Assembly (NCBI GenBank): GCA_026119935.1 | Contig: JALRMH010000004.1 | Coordinates: 1,054,001 to 1,118,000 of the forward strand | Reading direction: 5' to 3' | Origin: Endothia cerciana | Taxonomy: Eukaryota > Ascomycota > Sordariomycetes > Diaporthales > Cryphonectriaceae | DNA: 64,000 bases | Shown here: positions 48,293 through 59,022 of the stretch, piece by piece | How positions within the stretch are numbered: the first letter of the stretch is position 1 | Layout: every line of letters starts with the position of its first letter | Translations under genes and position numbers: made by a program | The notes under the pieces: model-generated | The model's input: only the letters and a program-made list of their open reading frames with translations | Told to the model about the DNA's origin: nothing | The model's database searches: none

Positions 48293-49548
48293 TCAATCAT
48301 CCCAGCTCCCAAGCGTAAATTGCGAATTGCACATGTTGGTCAGTTCCCAGTCCTCCGCACCCAACTCACCTCTCATATCCTCGTCATCCTTGTCCCCACA
48401 AAGCCCGGCCACGAAGATGCTTGACATGAAATGATCATCCGTACCGTGCGCCTCTCTGTATTTGGGATGCTTCATCAGGGCCGTTATCTTTCTTCTCAGC
48501 TTTGGCCCACCGACGCCCTTCGGGCCCGTCCCGACGACACTGCCTCCGCTCCGTAGCACTGTTCCATATGCTGCACCATCGATTCTGGTGGTGGAAGAGT
48601 TGCCTGCCACGAAGGCGTCAATCACCTCCTGGCGGAAATCCATAGCCCAGGCTTCCGGCGGCGTAGGCTGAGCGAAGTTATCTCTGTAGCGCAGCATCGG
48701 TCCCCAGACATTGCGGTACAGATTGTGCACGGCACCACCACTCCCGATGAAGAGGACCTTGTGGCTGCCCCAGTCCCGTAGGGGCCGCAAGGCCGCGCCC
48801 ACGGCCATATGGAAATGTGGGTCGTATCTATGCTGAGACGAGATAATGGTCGTTGGCGGGCATCCCTTTGGAAACATGCGGATCAGGATGAGATACGTGT
48901 CATGAATCCAGTCGAACGTCTCATCAAGCTTGGAGGCGATGCCAGCTGCTGAGAGGTGGGACTGGATGACAGGTACCATGGCGAGGTCGGGATTGAGTTT
49001 GTAATTTTCATACTTGGGGGGGTGAACAAACGCGACTGGGTTTTTACCGGGATGAGGGTTGGCAGAGATGAGGATGCCGTTGTAGGTTGTAGCCCAATGC
49101 GCGCCCTGGGAACGGTCAGCGAGGCCAATGTATTGGCAGAGTATTTTATCTCGGAATTGATGTGAGTTGGGGGGGGGGGGGGGACTCGGAACTTGTCTCC
49201 TGGGACTGAACAGAACGAATAAAGGGGCCAGAAAGGGGGACCATGGCCCAGCAGCTGCTATTCTCTCGACGTTCCTACCATCCTCAGGGGCATGTTGTCC
49301 TTTCCTCGTCTTCTGCTCTCTGTCGAGGACATCTATGCCAACCCAGAGAGGGGGGAGGGATGAGACGGCATAATAGCGACGATACGCACCATCATAACAA
49401 CATGTTCCACGCCGTTCTTGAGAGCTTGGCCGCCCATCTTTTCCCAGTATCGTGCTGAGGCACTGTCCTCGCCGAGCATCATCGTCGAGCCATGAGAGAA
49501 GAAGTGAACAGGGGCCATCTTGCCCTTCTGCTCCTTGCCACCAGCCAT
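48293..49548 (-). CDS. Class III extradiol ring-cleavage dioxygenase (LigB / DODA type)
   Basis: A non-haem Fe(II) enzyme of the LigB superfamily, related to 4,5-DOPA extradiol dioxygenases, which open catechol rings. Two exons (49548-49390, 49105-48293) give 323 residues. Metal/active-site histidines are in APVHFFSHGSTMM (His15, His19), GAHWATTYNG (about His56) and VLFIGSGGAVHNLY. Also typical are PHFHMAVGAALRPLRDWG and EAWAMDFRQEV. The intron (284 nt) is long for this window and contains a G15 run (49169-49183), but donor (GTGCGT), acceptor (TCCCAG) and phase 0 fit. An internal Met at residue 11 is an alternative start. The substrate is unknown; no other aromatic catabolism gene is adjacent. 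Confidence 0.88.
49169..49183. repeat. G15 tract inside the dioxygenase intron
   Basis: A run of 15 G (15 C in the pre-mRNA) within the single intron of the dioxygenase gene. It may explain the intron's unusual length. Confidence 0.95.
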
Positions 49549-50093
49549 TGTCTCTTAGGGCTTCTCGTCAGCGATTTCACCAGCTCCCGAAGCGGCTTGC
49601 GTCACTTCAACGCTGTTAGATATGATCTCGTTGGATAGACCAGGATTTCTCACGGTCTAGTGGAGGATATCCGGACTGCAGCACCGGCATGCTCCCTCCC
49701 GCGGCAATACGTCACGATCTTGACGGTCTTGCTTACTGTGGTATCAAATAAGGCGCCCAGATGTGTAACTCAACCTGTGTATGTACATAAGACAGGCGGG
49801 CCAGAAATGAGGAGCCCAGATGTGTAATTCAGTCTATGTATGTACACAGACAGGTGGGTCCGAACCGAAGTGCCGCCTGCGTTCGTCATCTCCGATCTTG
49901 AGAATACCGATCCCCTCCACCCCCACCATCCCGAAGGTTCACAGCAGCATTAATCAATACCACACTTCCAAGGGTCTCTGCAACCCCAGGTCTTGGTCTG
50001 TGGGTCTATGCGGGGGAGTATGGTGTGCTGCAGGGCTTACTACCATAGTACATAGTATGTCGAGTTTCTGAGTGAAGGACGATTCCTTGTCAT
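49549..50093. other. Intergenic with a direct repeat
   Basis: Upstream of the dioxygenase and downstream of the ALDH-like gene. Two adjacent copies of a roughly 59-bp unit lie at 49753-49862. Nothing else seen. Confidence 0.5.
49753..49862. repeat. Tandem duplication, period about 59 bp, two copies
   Basis: Copy 1 starts at 49753 and copy 2 at 49812. Both contain CCCAGATGTGTAA, then TATGTACA, then GACAGG. Most differences between the copies are C/T or G/A transitions, as expected after RIP or methylcytosine decay. Confidence 0.85.
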
Positions 50094-51769
50094 CTATGTA
50101 GACCTGGTGGCATATGCTAGACCTTTTTTGCCCAGAAAATATGTCGAATAGCCCAATACCGGCAATATCAGCGACAGGTAGATGCCCGCTCCAGCCAACA
50201 GTCCGACCTCAAAAAACCCAACCGCCTTGTTATCTGACTGTCCTGTAGGGTGCAATGGCTTCAAGGCCATATCCCTAATCGGAGATGCTGTGACCTTGCC
50301 GCCTTTCCCCTCACCGCCATTGGATACTAAATCGTCTACCTTTCGAAAGAAAGGCGGAGGTCCTTCAACGAACTGCGGCCGTAGTGTCGAGAACATGTCC
50401 CGACCATACCTGTACAGAAGTTCGGGATTATGCGCCATCGGTGCTGCGGGTCCCACAAGGATATGCGCAGGAATCTGGTTGACCAGTGAAATGTGGCAAG
50501 GAATGAAGTGAGCAAGATACTTGGCTGAGGCGGGTTCGGCGAAGAAGTAGCCTCCCAAGAGTGGGCTCCTGGAGTCGTCGTCAGCGCGTGTGGTCTGGAA
50601 ATGTCGCAAACCAGGCCCGTGGCAGGAGACTCACTCATGTTCGTGATTGAAGATTGCATCAGTGAGACTAGAACAAGTCGCTATAGGAAGAAACCGGCCA
50701 GTGATCTTCATTCCCATGATGGGCGTGGTTCTACGACTGTTAGCGGATGGGAGTCGTGCTCAGCTATGATGTGTGGAGACTTACTTATCCAGTACATCTA
50801 CCAGCTTGAAATTGTTCGATCCGAAACTAGACACCTCCCTCTTCACCTCGGCAGTCTCGATAGCCCTCATGACCTTCTCGCTCCCGTCATTGCTTCTGAG
50901 CCTGGTCACATCGGTGCCGCCGGCGAAACACGACGTCGCGCACCGGGAACATGCCTCAAAGAAGTCCTTCTTGGCAAACTCGTTGACCAGTACTAGGTCT
51001 GGCGCGTATGGCGAGGAGCCGCCGAAGCTGAACCTTGCCGTGGTGATAGCCCTAGCTGCTGCATCAATGTCTGCACTCCTATCGACGATGGCGACGCATC
51101 GACCACTGTTCGAAGACAGCAGCTGGGAGGTGAGGGTTCTTGAAGGTCCGTCGCTCGTTTGGTCGACAAAGACGGCCTCGTTCAGGACGGACTCGTCTGA
51201 GATCAAGTTGACGATGCAGAAAGTGTTGGGGTTTAGGGCTTGGGTGAGCAAGGTCCGCAGCACGTCGTCTACCTGGAGTAGATCGCCTGGAAGCTATGAA
51301 AGCCGTTAGCACTCAAGAACCTCGTCAGAAGCTCCAATTGATCCCAACGGCCATTGAAGCTCACCTCAACAACCACACAGTTTCCAGCCGCAACAGCAGC
51401 CGCCAAGGGCGTCACAATCGAGTAGAGCCTTGTATGCATCGTGGGCCTTATGGCCACGAGTCCTACCCCAAGTCTCCTTTTCGGATTGTCCTTCCCATGT
51501 GCCACGCTATACTCCTCCTCAAGAGACCTCTCGAAGTCCAGGGTCTCATAGAAGTGTCTCACTGCCTCTATAGCTAGGCAGTATTCTGCTTCGACTTCAG
51601 AGGATGAGAACGCTGAGTGGGCTCGAAGGGCCGTGCATATCTGGTCGGCCTCTTCTCTGAGAGTCTTGTGCAGAGACTGAAGCTGATCTTGTCGGTAGCG
51701 TACATTCTCCGATCGCCCGTCCACGACGGACATCTGAAGACGTTCAATAGCCGCTGAGACGGTGGCCAT
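50094..51769 (-). CDS. Aldehyde dehydrogenase-fold protein lacking catalytic residues, tail-anchored
   Basis: Four exons (51769-51365, 51293-50785, 50736-50635, 50568-50094) give 496 residues. The order matches class 3-like ALDH: N-terminal helices (AIEAVRHFYETLDFERSLEEE), cofactor-domain segment (TPLAAAVAAGNCVVVE), catalytic domain and C-terminal SPLLGGYFFAE. At the place of the catalytic Cys motif (GQxC) stands GGSSPYAPD (226-234), with no Cys. The ELGG motif with the general-base Glu is replaced by SSNSGRCVAIVDRSADID (195-212). ALDH activity is thus unlikely. The C-terminal stretch VGFFEVGLLAGAGIYLSLIL is hydrophobic and lies about 20 residues from the end, suggesting a tail anchor as in ER, lipid-droplet or mitochondrial fatty-aldehyde dehydrogenases. 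The role is unknown; a non-enzymatic or altered function is inferred. Confidence 0.87.
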
Positions 51770-52285
51770 GGTGGGCTTGCTTGGTTCTGTCCCTAAAACA
51801 TCAAGTCTCGTGGAATGGTTGAAGTGCCTCTCGGACTTTGAACATCGGACTGTGTTGCCTGTCAACGGCGTGAGGTGGAGATCTGTTCGTAGCTTTGACG
51901 CCGAGACTTCTCACCCATGACTGCGCCACCAAATGTGCCATAATAGTTCCTAGCCGCACATCAAAGCCGAAGTCGTACTCGACCGTATAATGTAGGTTGC
52001 GAATCATGCTGTGTCGGGTCCGGGGTGCGCGGGATGTGGGGGAGGGTGGTCAGATGGTGTCCTGACAACTGTAAGCCCAAGGGCACATGCCAGCAACCTC
52101 AATGAGAGAAGATCGTCTTCATGCTCGCTAGATCGGAAGAAGCGCTGTGCGCTGTGCGCTGTGAGGCACCCAGATCTGACTGCCGCTGAACTCGATTCAA
52201 GATCCTGTCCGCCACGATAAGTCGACACCAAGCCCGCAGCCACCTCATACATAGATCGCGACTGTGAGAAGACGCAACGGCCACA
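51770..52285. other. Divergent promoter region
   Basis: Between the ALDH-like gene (minus) and the small membrane ORF (plus). No other feature supported. Confidence 0.45.
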
Positions 52286-52690
52286 ATGTCCGTCACCACG
52301 ACAGATAATCCGATCTCGACAACACTCGAGCGCGCCGCCAATTCGTCTCACCTGAGTGACTACGATATCCACCTCAGCACCGGCGACTCAGCACCAGTAC
52401 CGCCCAATACAGACAACCAGCCTCGAGCATCACAACGACCGCCCTCAAACCCGCCGGGTTGGGATGGGGAGCACCGCGGAGTTCCACCCCACAGACCGAT
52501 AAACAGAGATCTGGACATCAGCCAGCGGCCGTGGAATGGCAACCCCGTGGGTGATGCGTTTGTTATCACAATGTTCACTGGAGTGTTCACTATCTGGGTA
52601 GGTCTGCTCAGACCCCGAACGCGGAAGTTCGACGGGCTGAAACGGTACAGAGTCTCAACCGGCTCTGGCGGAGTACAGGAGGTAGATTGA
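52286..52690 (+). CDS. Small putative membrane protein, 134 aa
   Basis: The ATG at 52286 (CACAATGTC) opens a single-exon frame. The first 85 residues are Pro/Asn/Ser-rich and look disordered. One membrane span follows (DAFVITMFTGVFTIWVGLL), then a basic segment (RPRTRKFDGLKRYR). No known domain. The stop TGA at 52688-52690 is followed directly by ATG in the same frame, and that frame stays open for another 76 codons to 52921. Either the ORF is truncated, or the second frame is chance. A moderate candidate only. Confidence 0.4.
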   Translation: MSVTTTDNPISTTLERAANSSHLSDYDIHLSTGDSAPVPPNTDNQPRASQRPPSNPPGWDGEHRGVPPHRPINRDLDISQRPWNGNPVGDAFVITMFTGVFTIWVGLLRPRTRKFDGLKRYRVSTGSGGVQEVD

Positions 52691-52921
52691 ATGATAGGAT
52701 TTTCCGATATAACGTCGGCGGAGAGATTTGATGAGTTGGGCTGGGAGCCTGTCCTATTCTCTTCCTTTTGTGTGGAGGGCTGGGAGGCCGCGTACGGACG
52801 GATCTCTCAAGACCACAGCCGGGACGGGGACGGGATCAAACTGCTGCAGAGGCACGCGAACTGTAGAAGATCAGCAATACACCAATATGATTCCGTGATT
52901 CAAGCGCTGAACTCACAATAA

Positions 52922-53245
52922 TTCTCTAGCACCGGGCCACCCTTTCCCCGCCCCCACCTCTCCGAGTGTCGAGCTGCTACAACTGCCGCCCCCCCCCCCC
53001 CCCCACACATATAGAAAGGTTCACGGACACCCAGAGGACCCTGGACAACCTTATGCATATATACAAGGTCGGAAGTACCAGTGTCATGCCCTGGTCATAT
53101 CTCTACAATGTTCCCTTCATTCTAGCCCGAAAAAAAATCTCCGCCGAGAAAAGACCGTTGTCTCTTCCAGACGGCTAACAAGACCCTGCTAGAGGAAGAA
53201 GGGGAAGAAGACTGACACATTGTGTCTCCTCAGGACTATTCTATC
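52922..53245. other. Intergenic with C16 tract
   Basis: Upstream region of the CocE/NonD hydrolase. A C16 run lies at 52989-53004. Nothing else seen. Confidence 0.5.
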
Positions 53246-55152
53246 ATGGCCTGTCGAGACGTCGAGACGCCTCCAATCAGTGATATCTCCTCCCGCCATG
53301 AGGACAAGGAGAACAATCTCCTGTTCCTGAAGAACGTTTCCATCCCACTCAAACACTCTCCACTGCCTATCCGCGCCAACATCTACCTCCCGCTCAGCTA
53401 CACCACTCATCCTGTGGCGCAGTACCCTGTCCTTGTGACCTACGGGCCCTACGGAAAGGACATCCCCTACGCGAGCTTCTTCCCGCGCTCGTTCGACGAG
53501 CTCAACCCGGAGCACAAGTCGAAGTATTCAGCATGGGAGACACCCGATCCCGTCTTCTGGACCCGGCAGGGGTACGCCATCGTCCGCGCGGATGAGCGCG
53601 GCACGGGGCAGAGTCCGGGCCTGCTAGATACGATGAGCGCGGGGACCAGCGAGTGCTTCTTTGACGTGGTGGAGTGGGCTGCCGTGCAGAGCTGGAGCTC
53701 CGGCAAGGTAGGCCTGTTGGGCATCTCGTACTACGCGGGCAGCCAGTGGCGGGTGGCTGCGCGGCGGCCAAAGGGGCTGGCGGCTATCATCCCGTGGGAG
53801 GGGATGAGTGACTATTACCGGGATCGGTGTCGCCATGGCGGCATCCTGAGCAACCGCTTCATCGGTTTCTGGTGGAATAGGCAGGTGCTGGTGAACCAGT
53901 ATGGCAAGGACGGACGATCCAAGTTGACCTTTCCCCCTGATGGGCCTGGGGCGAGGGGCCAGGAGGAGACCATTGAGGGGAGCTTGCCTGAGGATGTGTT
54001 GATAAAGAACAGGAGGGACCAGACGAAGGACAATGAGGACAACCAGTTTAGGGATGACGAGTACTACTCGAGCAAGGAGTACAGGCTGGAAGATATCGAG
54101 GTGCCGGTGCTGAGTGTTGCAAACTGGGGCGGCATCCTGCTTCATCTCAGGGGAAACGTCCAGGGCTACTTGCGCGCGGGCTCCAAGTTCAAGTACCTGC
54201 GGTTCATCACCGGAAGGCATGACCTGCCGTTCTACTATCATGATGAGGTGGAGGTGCAGAAGAGCTTTCTTGATACGTTCCTGAAAGGACAGGACCGTGT
54301 GGGCTGGAGTATCCCAGGCAAAATCGCACCGGTGACACTGACGTTGAGGAAAGGCAACGTTGGCTACAACGATGCAGACAAGGAGAAGGCATACCCCAAG
54401 AGGGAGGAAGAAGCTTGGCCACTGCCAAACACCAAGTACACCAGGTATTATCTCACCCATGAGCAGGCTTTGACGACCAGCAGGCCTCCCGGGATGGAGC
54501 TGAAGGAGCTGGCGTACGGCGCGCTGGGAACTCTGGACAATCCCGCGCTCGTCCAATTCAGCACTGCGCCATTCGAGAAGGAGACAGAGATCACGGGACA
54601 CCCGGTCGCCCACCTGTGCGTGTCGGCAACAGGGCCCCCTAACACGGATATCGACATCTTCGTCACGATCCGGCATCTGGACGCTTCAGGTCAAGAGGTC
54701 TTCTATACGGGCACGGCCGGCGATCCAGTCCCCCTCTGCAAAGGCTGGCTCAGAGTGAGCCTTGCCAAGGTTTACAACCAGCATCCTAATCATAAGCCGT
54801 GGCTGCCACATAGGGAGTATCTGTCCACAGACGTTCAACCGGTGGAGAGCGGTCAAATATACGAGGTCGACGTCGAGATCTGGCCGACAAACGTTATAGT
54901 CGACAAGGGAAACAAGTTGATTTTCGAGGTCGCCAGTGGTGACACCCAGGGCTGTGGTACTTTTCAACACAATTCAGAAGTCGACCGGTGAGTCTTCCCC
55001 CCCCCCCCCCTGGGGACAAAAATCCCTTTTGACAGAGGTGACCTGAGTTGATGCTTTATAGACCAGAGTCGAAGTTTCGCGGTGACAATCACATTCATTT
55101 CGGAAAGGGCTTTGAGAATTATTTGACATTGCCGGTGATTCCATCCGAGTAG
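53246..55152 (+). CDS. CocE/NonD-family alpha/beta-hydrolase (X-Pro dipeptidyl-peptidase S15 type)
   Basis: Two exons (53246-54987, 55062-55152; donor GTGAGT, acceptor TTATAG) give 610 residues. The hydrolase fold is clear: RANIYLPL strand, YPVLVTYGPYGKD, RQGYAIVRADERGTGQSPG (oxyanion-side region), and the nucleophile elbow GLLGISYYAG with the serine in GISY. A helical cap follows. Acid and base candidates lie near ITGRHDLPFYYHDE. The C-terminal jelly-roll domain of the family starts near NPALVQFSTAPF (VAHLCVSATGPPNTDIDIFV). Family members act as esterases, acylases or peptidases; the substrate cannot be read from sequence. The 74-nt intron carries a C14 run (54997-55010). The ATG at 53246 (ATCATGG) is the best start. 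Confidence 0.9.
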
Positions 55153-55807
55153 AACATAGACAGAGATAAGTAGATGTAGACAGAGGTAGACATACTGGAT
55201 CACGCTGGGCCATGTCGTCTAGTAGATCGTGGATGGCATGTCTCGAATGGATAACCTTCTGGATATCTGTGGCCTCGTGTCTTGAAGATTGCAAGATATA
55301 GTTGCCAACTGCAGAGGATCTCGGTTGGTGAGAAAGAGCAACGGCCCTCGAGGCATCAAGAAGTGGTATAATCTCGAGATCGAAGTGAAGTGGATTTCAG
55401 GATGTCAACAATATGCTGAGAAGGGTGCTACCGTAGGATGAAGGTTATAGTAATGACCATGATTGGCCAGTGTTGAAGTGACTGGGTTCGCCGAACCTTG
55501 GCGGGCTTGGGAGTCTGCTAGATCTGAGCTCTTCCTAGGGTCCAGGTACCATAGTAGCTTGGTGGGGCCCTCGAGCTCTTCCAGGGCCAATAGCAGGCTG
55601 GATAGGCCAGGCCCCCCGGCAATCGGCATACCTCCGCTGTGGAAGGCCACATCTTCAATTGACGTGCCAGCAACTTTTTTGGGACTGGGACGAAGCTTCG
55701 CCCCAATACAAACATTCACTTCAGGAGGTGCAACACAACCTCTCCGTTCTGCTTCTTCCCCCCTCTCCGATTCTTCCTGTCCCTCCCGCCTCTTTTTAAT
55801 CGGCATC
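55153..55807. other. IRC22 promoter region
   Basis: Between two plus-strand genes. Pyrimidine-rich sequence (CTTCTTCCCCCCTCTCC-type) just before 55808 is typical of a fungal leader. Overlapping ORFs have no domains. Confidence 0.45.
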
Positions 55808-56775
55808 ATGGCTTTCCTCAAGCTCTCGGCTCTCGCTCTCCTGGCCCTGCGTGTCGCCTCCGTCTTCGCGGTCGACGCAGAGGTAAGTCTCGATACTGCC
55901 CGGCCCCCTGGACATACGCGCACGAGGACAGTCGCGCGTGGAGGTCAGTCAGGCTGCGATTGTTACTTAACACTGACCATGCTCTCCCCAGCCCGAAGAT
56001 GCGACTGCCCCGGCCGCTGGTTCCCCCGAGCTGAAGATCGACATCGGCACGACCTTCCCTGACTCGACCTTCGGCGTCAAGCTCGTCAACGGCCGCCCCA
56101 CGAAGGCGGTGGTTGAGATTGCGAATCACGAGGATGGGCCGATCAACCTTGTATTCATGGGAGGCATGCTGGCGACCACCCAGCCCCTGCCCGAAGATGC
56201 ACCTCCGTCTGCCGGTGTCCTCCGCAACCTGTCTGCCATGAGCTACGATGTCGACATTGGCGCCGGCGAGACCCGCGCCCTGCCCTTCCCCTTCGTGCTG
56301 GACATGCAGCCTCAGGAAGTCGTCCTCAATCTCTTGGCCGTCATCCGCGACGAGAAGAACCAGATCTTCCAGGTCGAGGCTCACAGTGGTCTGGCCAGCA
56401 TTGTTGAGCCCCCCACCAGCATCTTCGACCCTCAGATGTACGTGTCATTATCGGGCGTCCTCGCTTGTCCGAATCTTCCGGTTGGACTAACAGTCGTCTC
56501 CCTGCAGAATCTTCCTCTACGTCTTCCTTACTGGCGCCTTCGGTGGCACGCTCTACTTCATCTACAAGACCTGGATCGAGGCTCTCTTCCCACAGGCTAA
56601 GAAGGCTCCTCGTGCTGGCAAGAAGGCTAAGAAGATCGAAGCCCCCGAGCCCCTGTCTGGTCCCGAGTCGCCCGGTGTCGCCTCGGGTGTCGACAAGGAC
56701 TACGATGAGAGCTGGATCCCAGACCACCACCGCCGACCCACCGCCAAGCGAGCCAAGTCCAAGAAGACCGAGTAG
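55808..56775 (+). CDS. IRC22: IRC22: TRAP-alpha-like ER membrane protein
   Basis: IRC22 is the fungal relative of translocon-associated protein alpha. Three exons (55808-55882, 55992-56437, 56508-56775) give 262 residues. There is a signal peptide (MAFLKLSALALLALRVASVFA). The luminal beta-sandwich includes FGVKLVNGRPTKAVVEIANH, then GGMLATTQPLPED, then LSAMSYDVDIGAGETRALPF, then HSGLASIVEPPTSIFDPQ. One membrane span follows (FLYVFLTGAFGGTLYFIYKTW), then a Lys-rich cytoplasmic tail (AKKAPRAGKKAKK, ending KRAKSKKTE). Length and layout fit the family. All introns obey GT-AG with matching phase. It lies convergent to RPS28. The gene name comes from a yeast screen and says little about function. 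Confidence 0.92.
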
Positions 56776-57620
56776 AATGCGGTCTCGAAGGGCAGGGGCA
56801 AGCGTGGAGGCCATCACAATATGGCAAAGGAGAATGTGCGAATTTAGTGCGCTTCTACCCGGGCTGCTAGGACCGGCGGCATGTCAATTGTTAGGGGATG
56901 GGTGAAAACGGTCGAAGGCCAGAACAGCTTTTTCTGGAAGCTTATCGATCACGGCATAAAAGTCACTCCCAGGCCGCTGTCGCGGTCTTGCAGCCGTTGC
57001 GGCTCTGTATACCTCAAAATGTATCAGTCGAGCCGTCAAATTCGAACGTATTTCGTTGCACGTCATGATTGCAATCCCATAGTCCTACCCGTGGCCCATA
57101 TCAGCGTCGGACAGAAGTTCGTGTCAGGGCTCTGTAGCGACTGATGGTACACATCCTCGACCGCGCGTCGCTTCCAATTATCGGCTGGTAGGGGGTTTGC
57201 GGGCTGACCTTAGGTGCGCAATGAAACGTGAAGGCTCGCCGCACCTAAATCTACAACAGCATCAAAAGCAAGCCCGCATCAAGCACAAATACACTTCCAC
57301 AAGTCACATGTTTCCAAATGGCGCAAGAAAATCTTTCGGCCGGGCAAGAGTGGTTGTGACTCTTGCCTTTTGTTTTGTTGTAATTCGCAACTCCAGTAGT
57401 ATCCGGGACTCCCTCTCTAGAAATAAGACCCGGGGCCCCAATACACAGGGGCGTCGCTCATCGTCGTCGTGAGAAAGGATCCGCCCAAAGACCTGTGCCC
57501 ATTTTGTGCCATGTCCGCCCGCGCCGGATGCTGTTTGATGCAACTCGTCCACCGTCGCCGCCACAGGCTTGTCGTTCCCACGACCTCACTCACCCCAAAC
57601 GCTCCATCGTTGTGGTCTTT
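56776..57620. other. Intergenic between convergent genes
   Basis: 3' sides of IRC22 and RPS28. Short ORFs only; no repeat or RNA gene seen. Confidence 0.45.
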
Positions 57621-57993
57621 CTACCTCAGACGTCTGGCTTCGCGCTCGGATTCGAGGAGGCAGAGGATGTCGTTCTCACGGACTGTAGATGGGAAACACA
57701 GAATAGTCAGCATTTCGTCCCGCAGGCTCGGCTTGTCCTCGTGCTTATCTGGCTGGGTTTCATTTCGTACCGGGTCCCTTCACGTTGCGGATGATTGAGC
57801 GGGTCTGGTCGTCCATGAACTCGACGCGGACCTGGGTAACACCACCACGAGAGCCTAAAATCATCGTAATCAGCTTCCTGGGCTTCTCCCCGCCCGGCGA
57901 CGACAGATTTTCTTGATGGGACTATTCCGTACCGGTACGGCCGAGGACGCGGGTGACCTTGACGAGCTTGACGGGTTGCTTTGAGGCATCCAT
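57621..57993 (-). CDS. RPS28: 40S ribosomal protein S28 (eS28)
   Basis: A small-subunit protein of the mRNA exit-channel region. Three exons (57993-57933, 57854-57771, 57682-57621) give exactly 68 residues, the family length. Exon 1 codes MDASKQPVKLVKVTRVLGRT. Exon 2 carries SRGGVTQVRVEFMDDQ and then TRSIIRNVKGP. Exon 3 codes VRENDILCLLESEREARRLR. Donors (GTACGG, GTACGA) and acceptors (TTTTAG, CTACAG) are clear and the junctions are phase 1. No long ORF covers this gene because its exons are so short. Near-invariant family; identification is secure. Confidence 0.96.
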
Positions 57994-59022
57994 TTTGGCT
58001 GATTTGTGATCTTCGTCTGTTCGGCAGAGAGTCGAGTCGAGGGATCAATGATCGTTTGGGTTTGATTGTCGTGAGGCCGCGTGGGGGAAGTCGAAAAGTG
58101 GATGTGGGAAAGTAGGTAGTTCGGAGGCTAGGCGAACTTTTCGCTGGTGCGGTGAAAATCGTATTTGGTTTAGCGTGGTTTTAGACGCCAGCTGTCACAG
58201 ACCGGTTACAGCTGTCAGGCCGAATGCTCCTCCGTGAGGCTAACCTTCCAGTTAGCTCGTTTGTCAGAACATCAACTTCATGTCATTCTTTTATTTATCT
58301 TCTCGACAAACCGTCGCAGAAAACTTAATCCGAAGCTTCATTCGGCGTTCCGCATCGAGAGTTCTTAAAAGTATAGTACTCTTCTCTCTATCCCTGTGGT
58401 GTCATGGACAGGCCCTCTATGAAACAAACGACTAATCGCAAGTCCCTCCACGAGGAAGGCTCTCGGACGATATTGAGGTTCGCTCCAGCCAGAGGAATCC
58501 AGCTCACATTCTGTGCCGCCGATGGGAATTTCGTCGAAGGACAAACCTCGCGCGTTCCTATCCCTCTTTTCGAGCTCTTCATCTCGCTTCTTCTCTCGTA
58601 CCACAAACTTTGTTGCGTCCACGGCCTTTCCACCACCTCCCGCATGCAGCGTCGTGCAACCTTCTCTCAAGAGGAACGGGCACGTTACCCGGCTGCCCGA
58701 TCCTCATGATCTTCCCTCGCTTCCAAGCCCTATTTCGGGACAGGTCTGGCGGCAGGTTCAACCTATCTTCGTCGCTCAATTAATTTGGTCTTTACGGGCT
58801 GAAATTTTGCGGTGGTTGGGGCGACTAATAAGGCCCAGTACCAAACCACAATGTTTAAGCTGTTGAAATCAAGCGGAGATATGCTACGCTTATAGACAGC
58901 GCTCCCAGGGAAAGCGACCAAGTGTTCGAGGTGGACGGATTGCCGACTCTGTAAGGCGGCTCCTAACCGCCGTTCATCAACCCATACAGACCAGCATGTT
59001 TACTCCCCTCCGTCCATGCAGC
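57994..59022. other. RPS28 promoter side and reductase 3' side
   Basis: Upstream of RPS28 and downstream of the NRPS-like gene, both on minus. A CT-rich/A-rich stretch near 58290-58330 could be promoter sequence. No gene seen. Confidence 0.45.

Noticed and set aside
51801..52007. Short minus-strand ORF as first exon of the ALDH-like gene
   Set aside because: The ALDH-like gene has a good ATG at 51769 and the upstream peptide does not resemble an ALDH N-terminus.
53624..54676. 350-codon minus-strand ORF
   Set aside because: Shadow of the CocE/NonD hydrolase, which has clear motifs on the plus strand.
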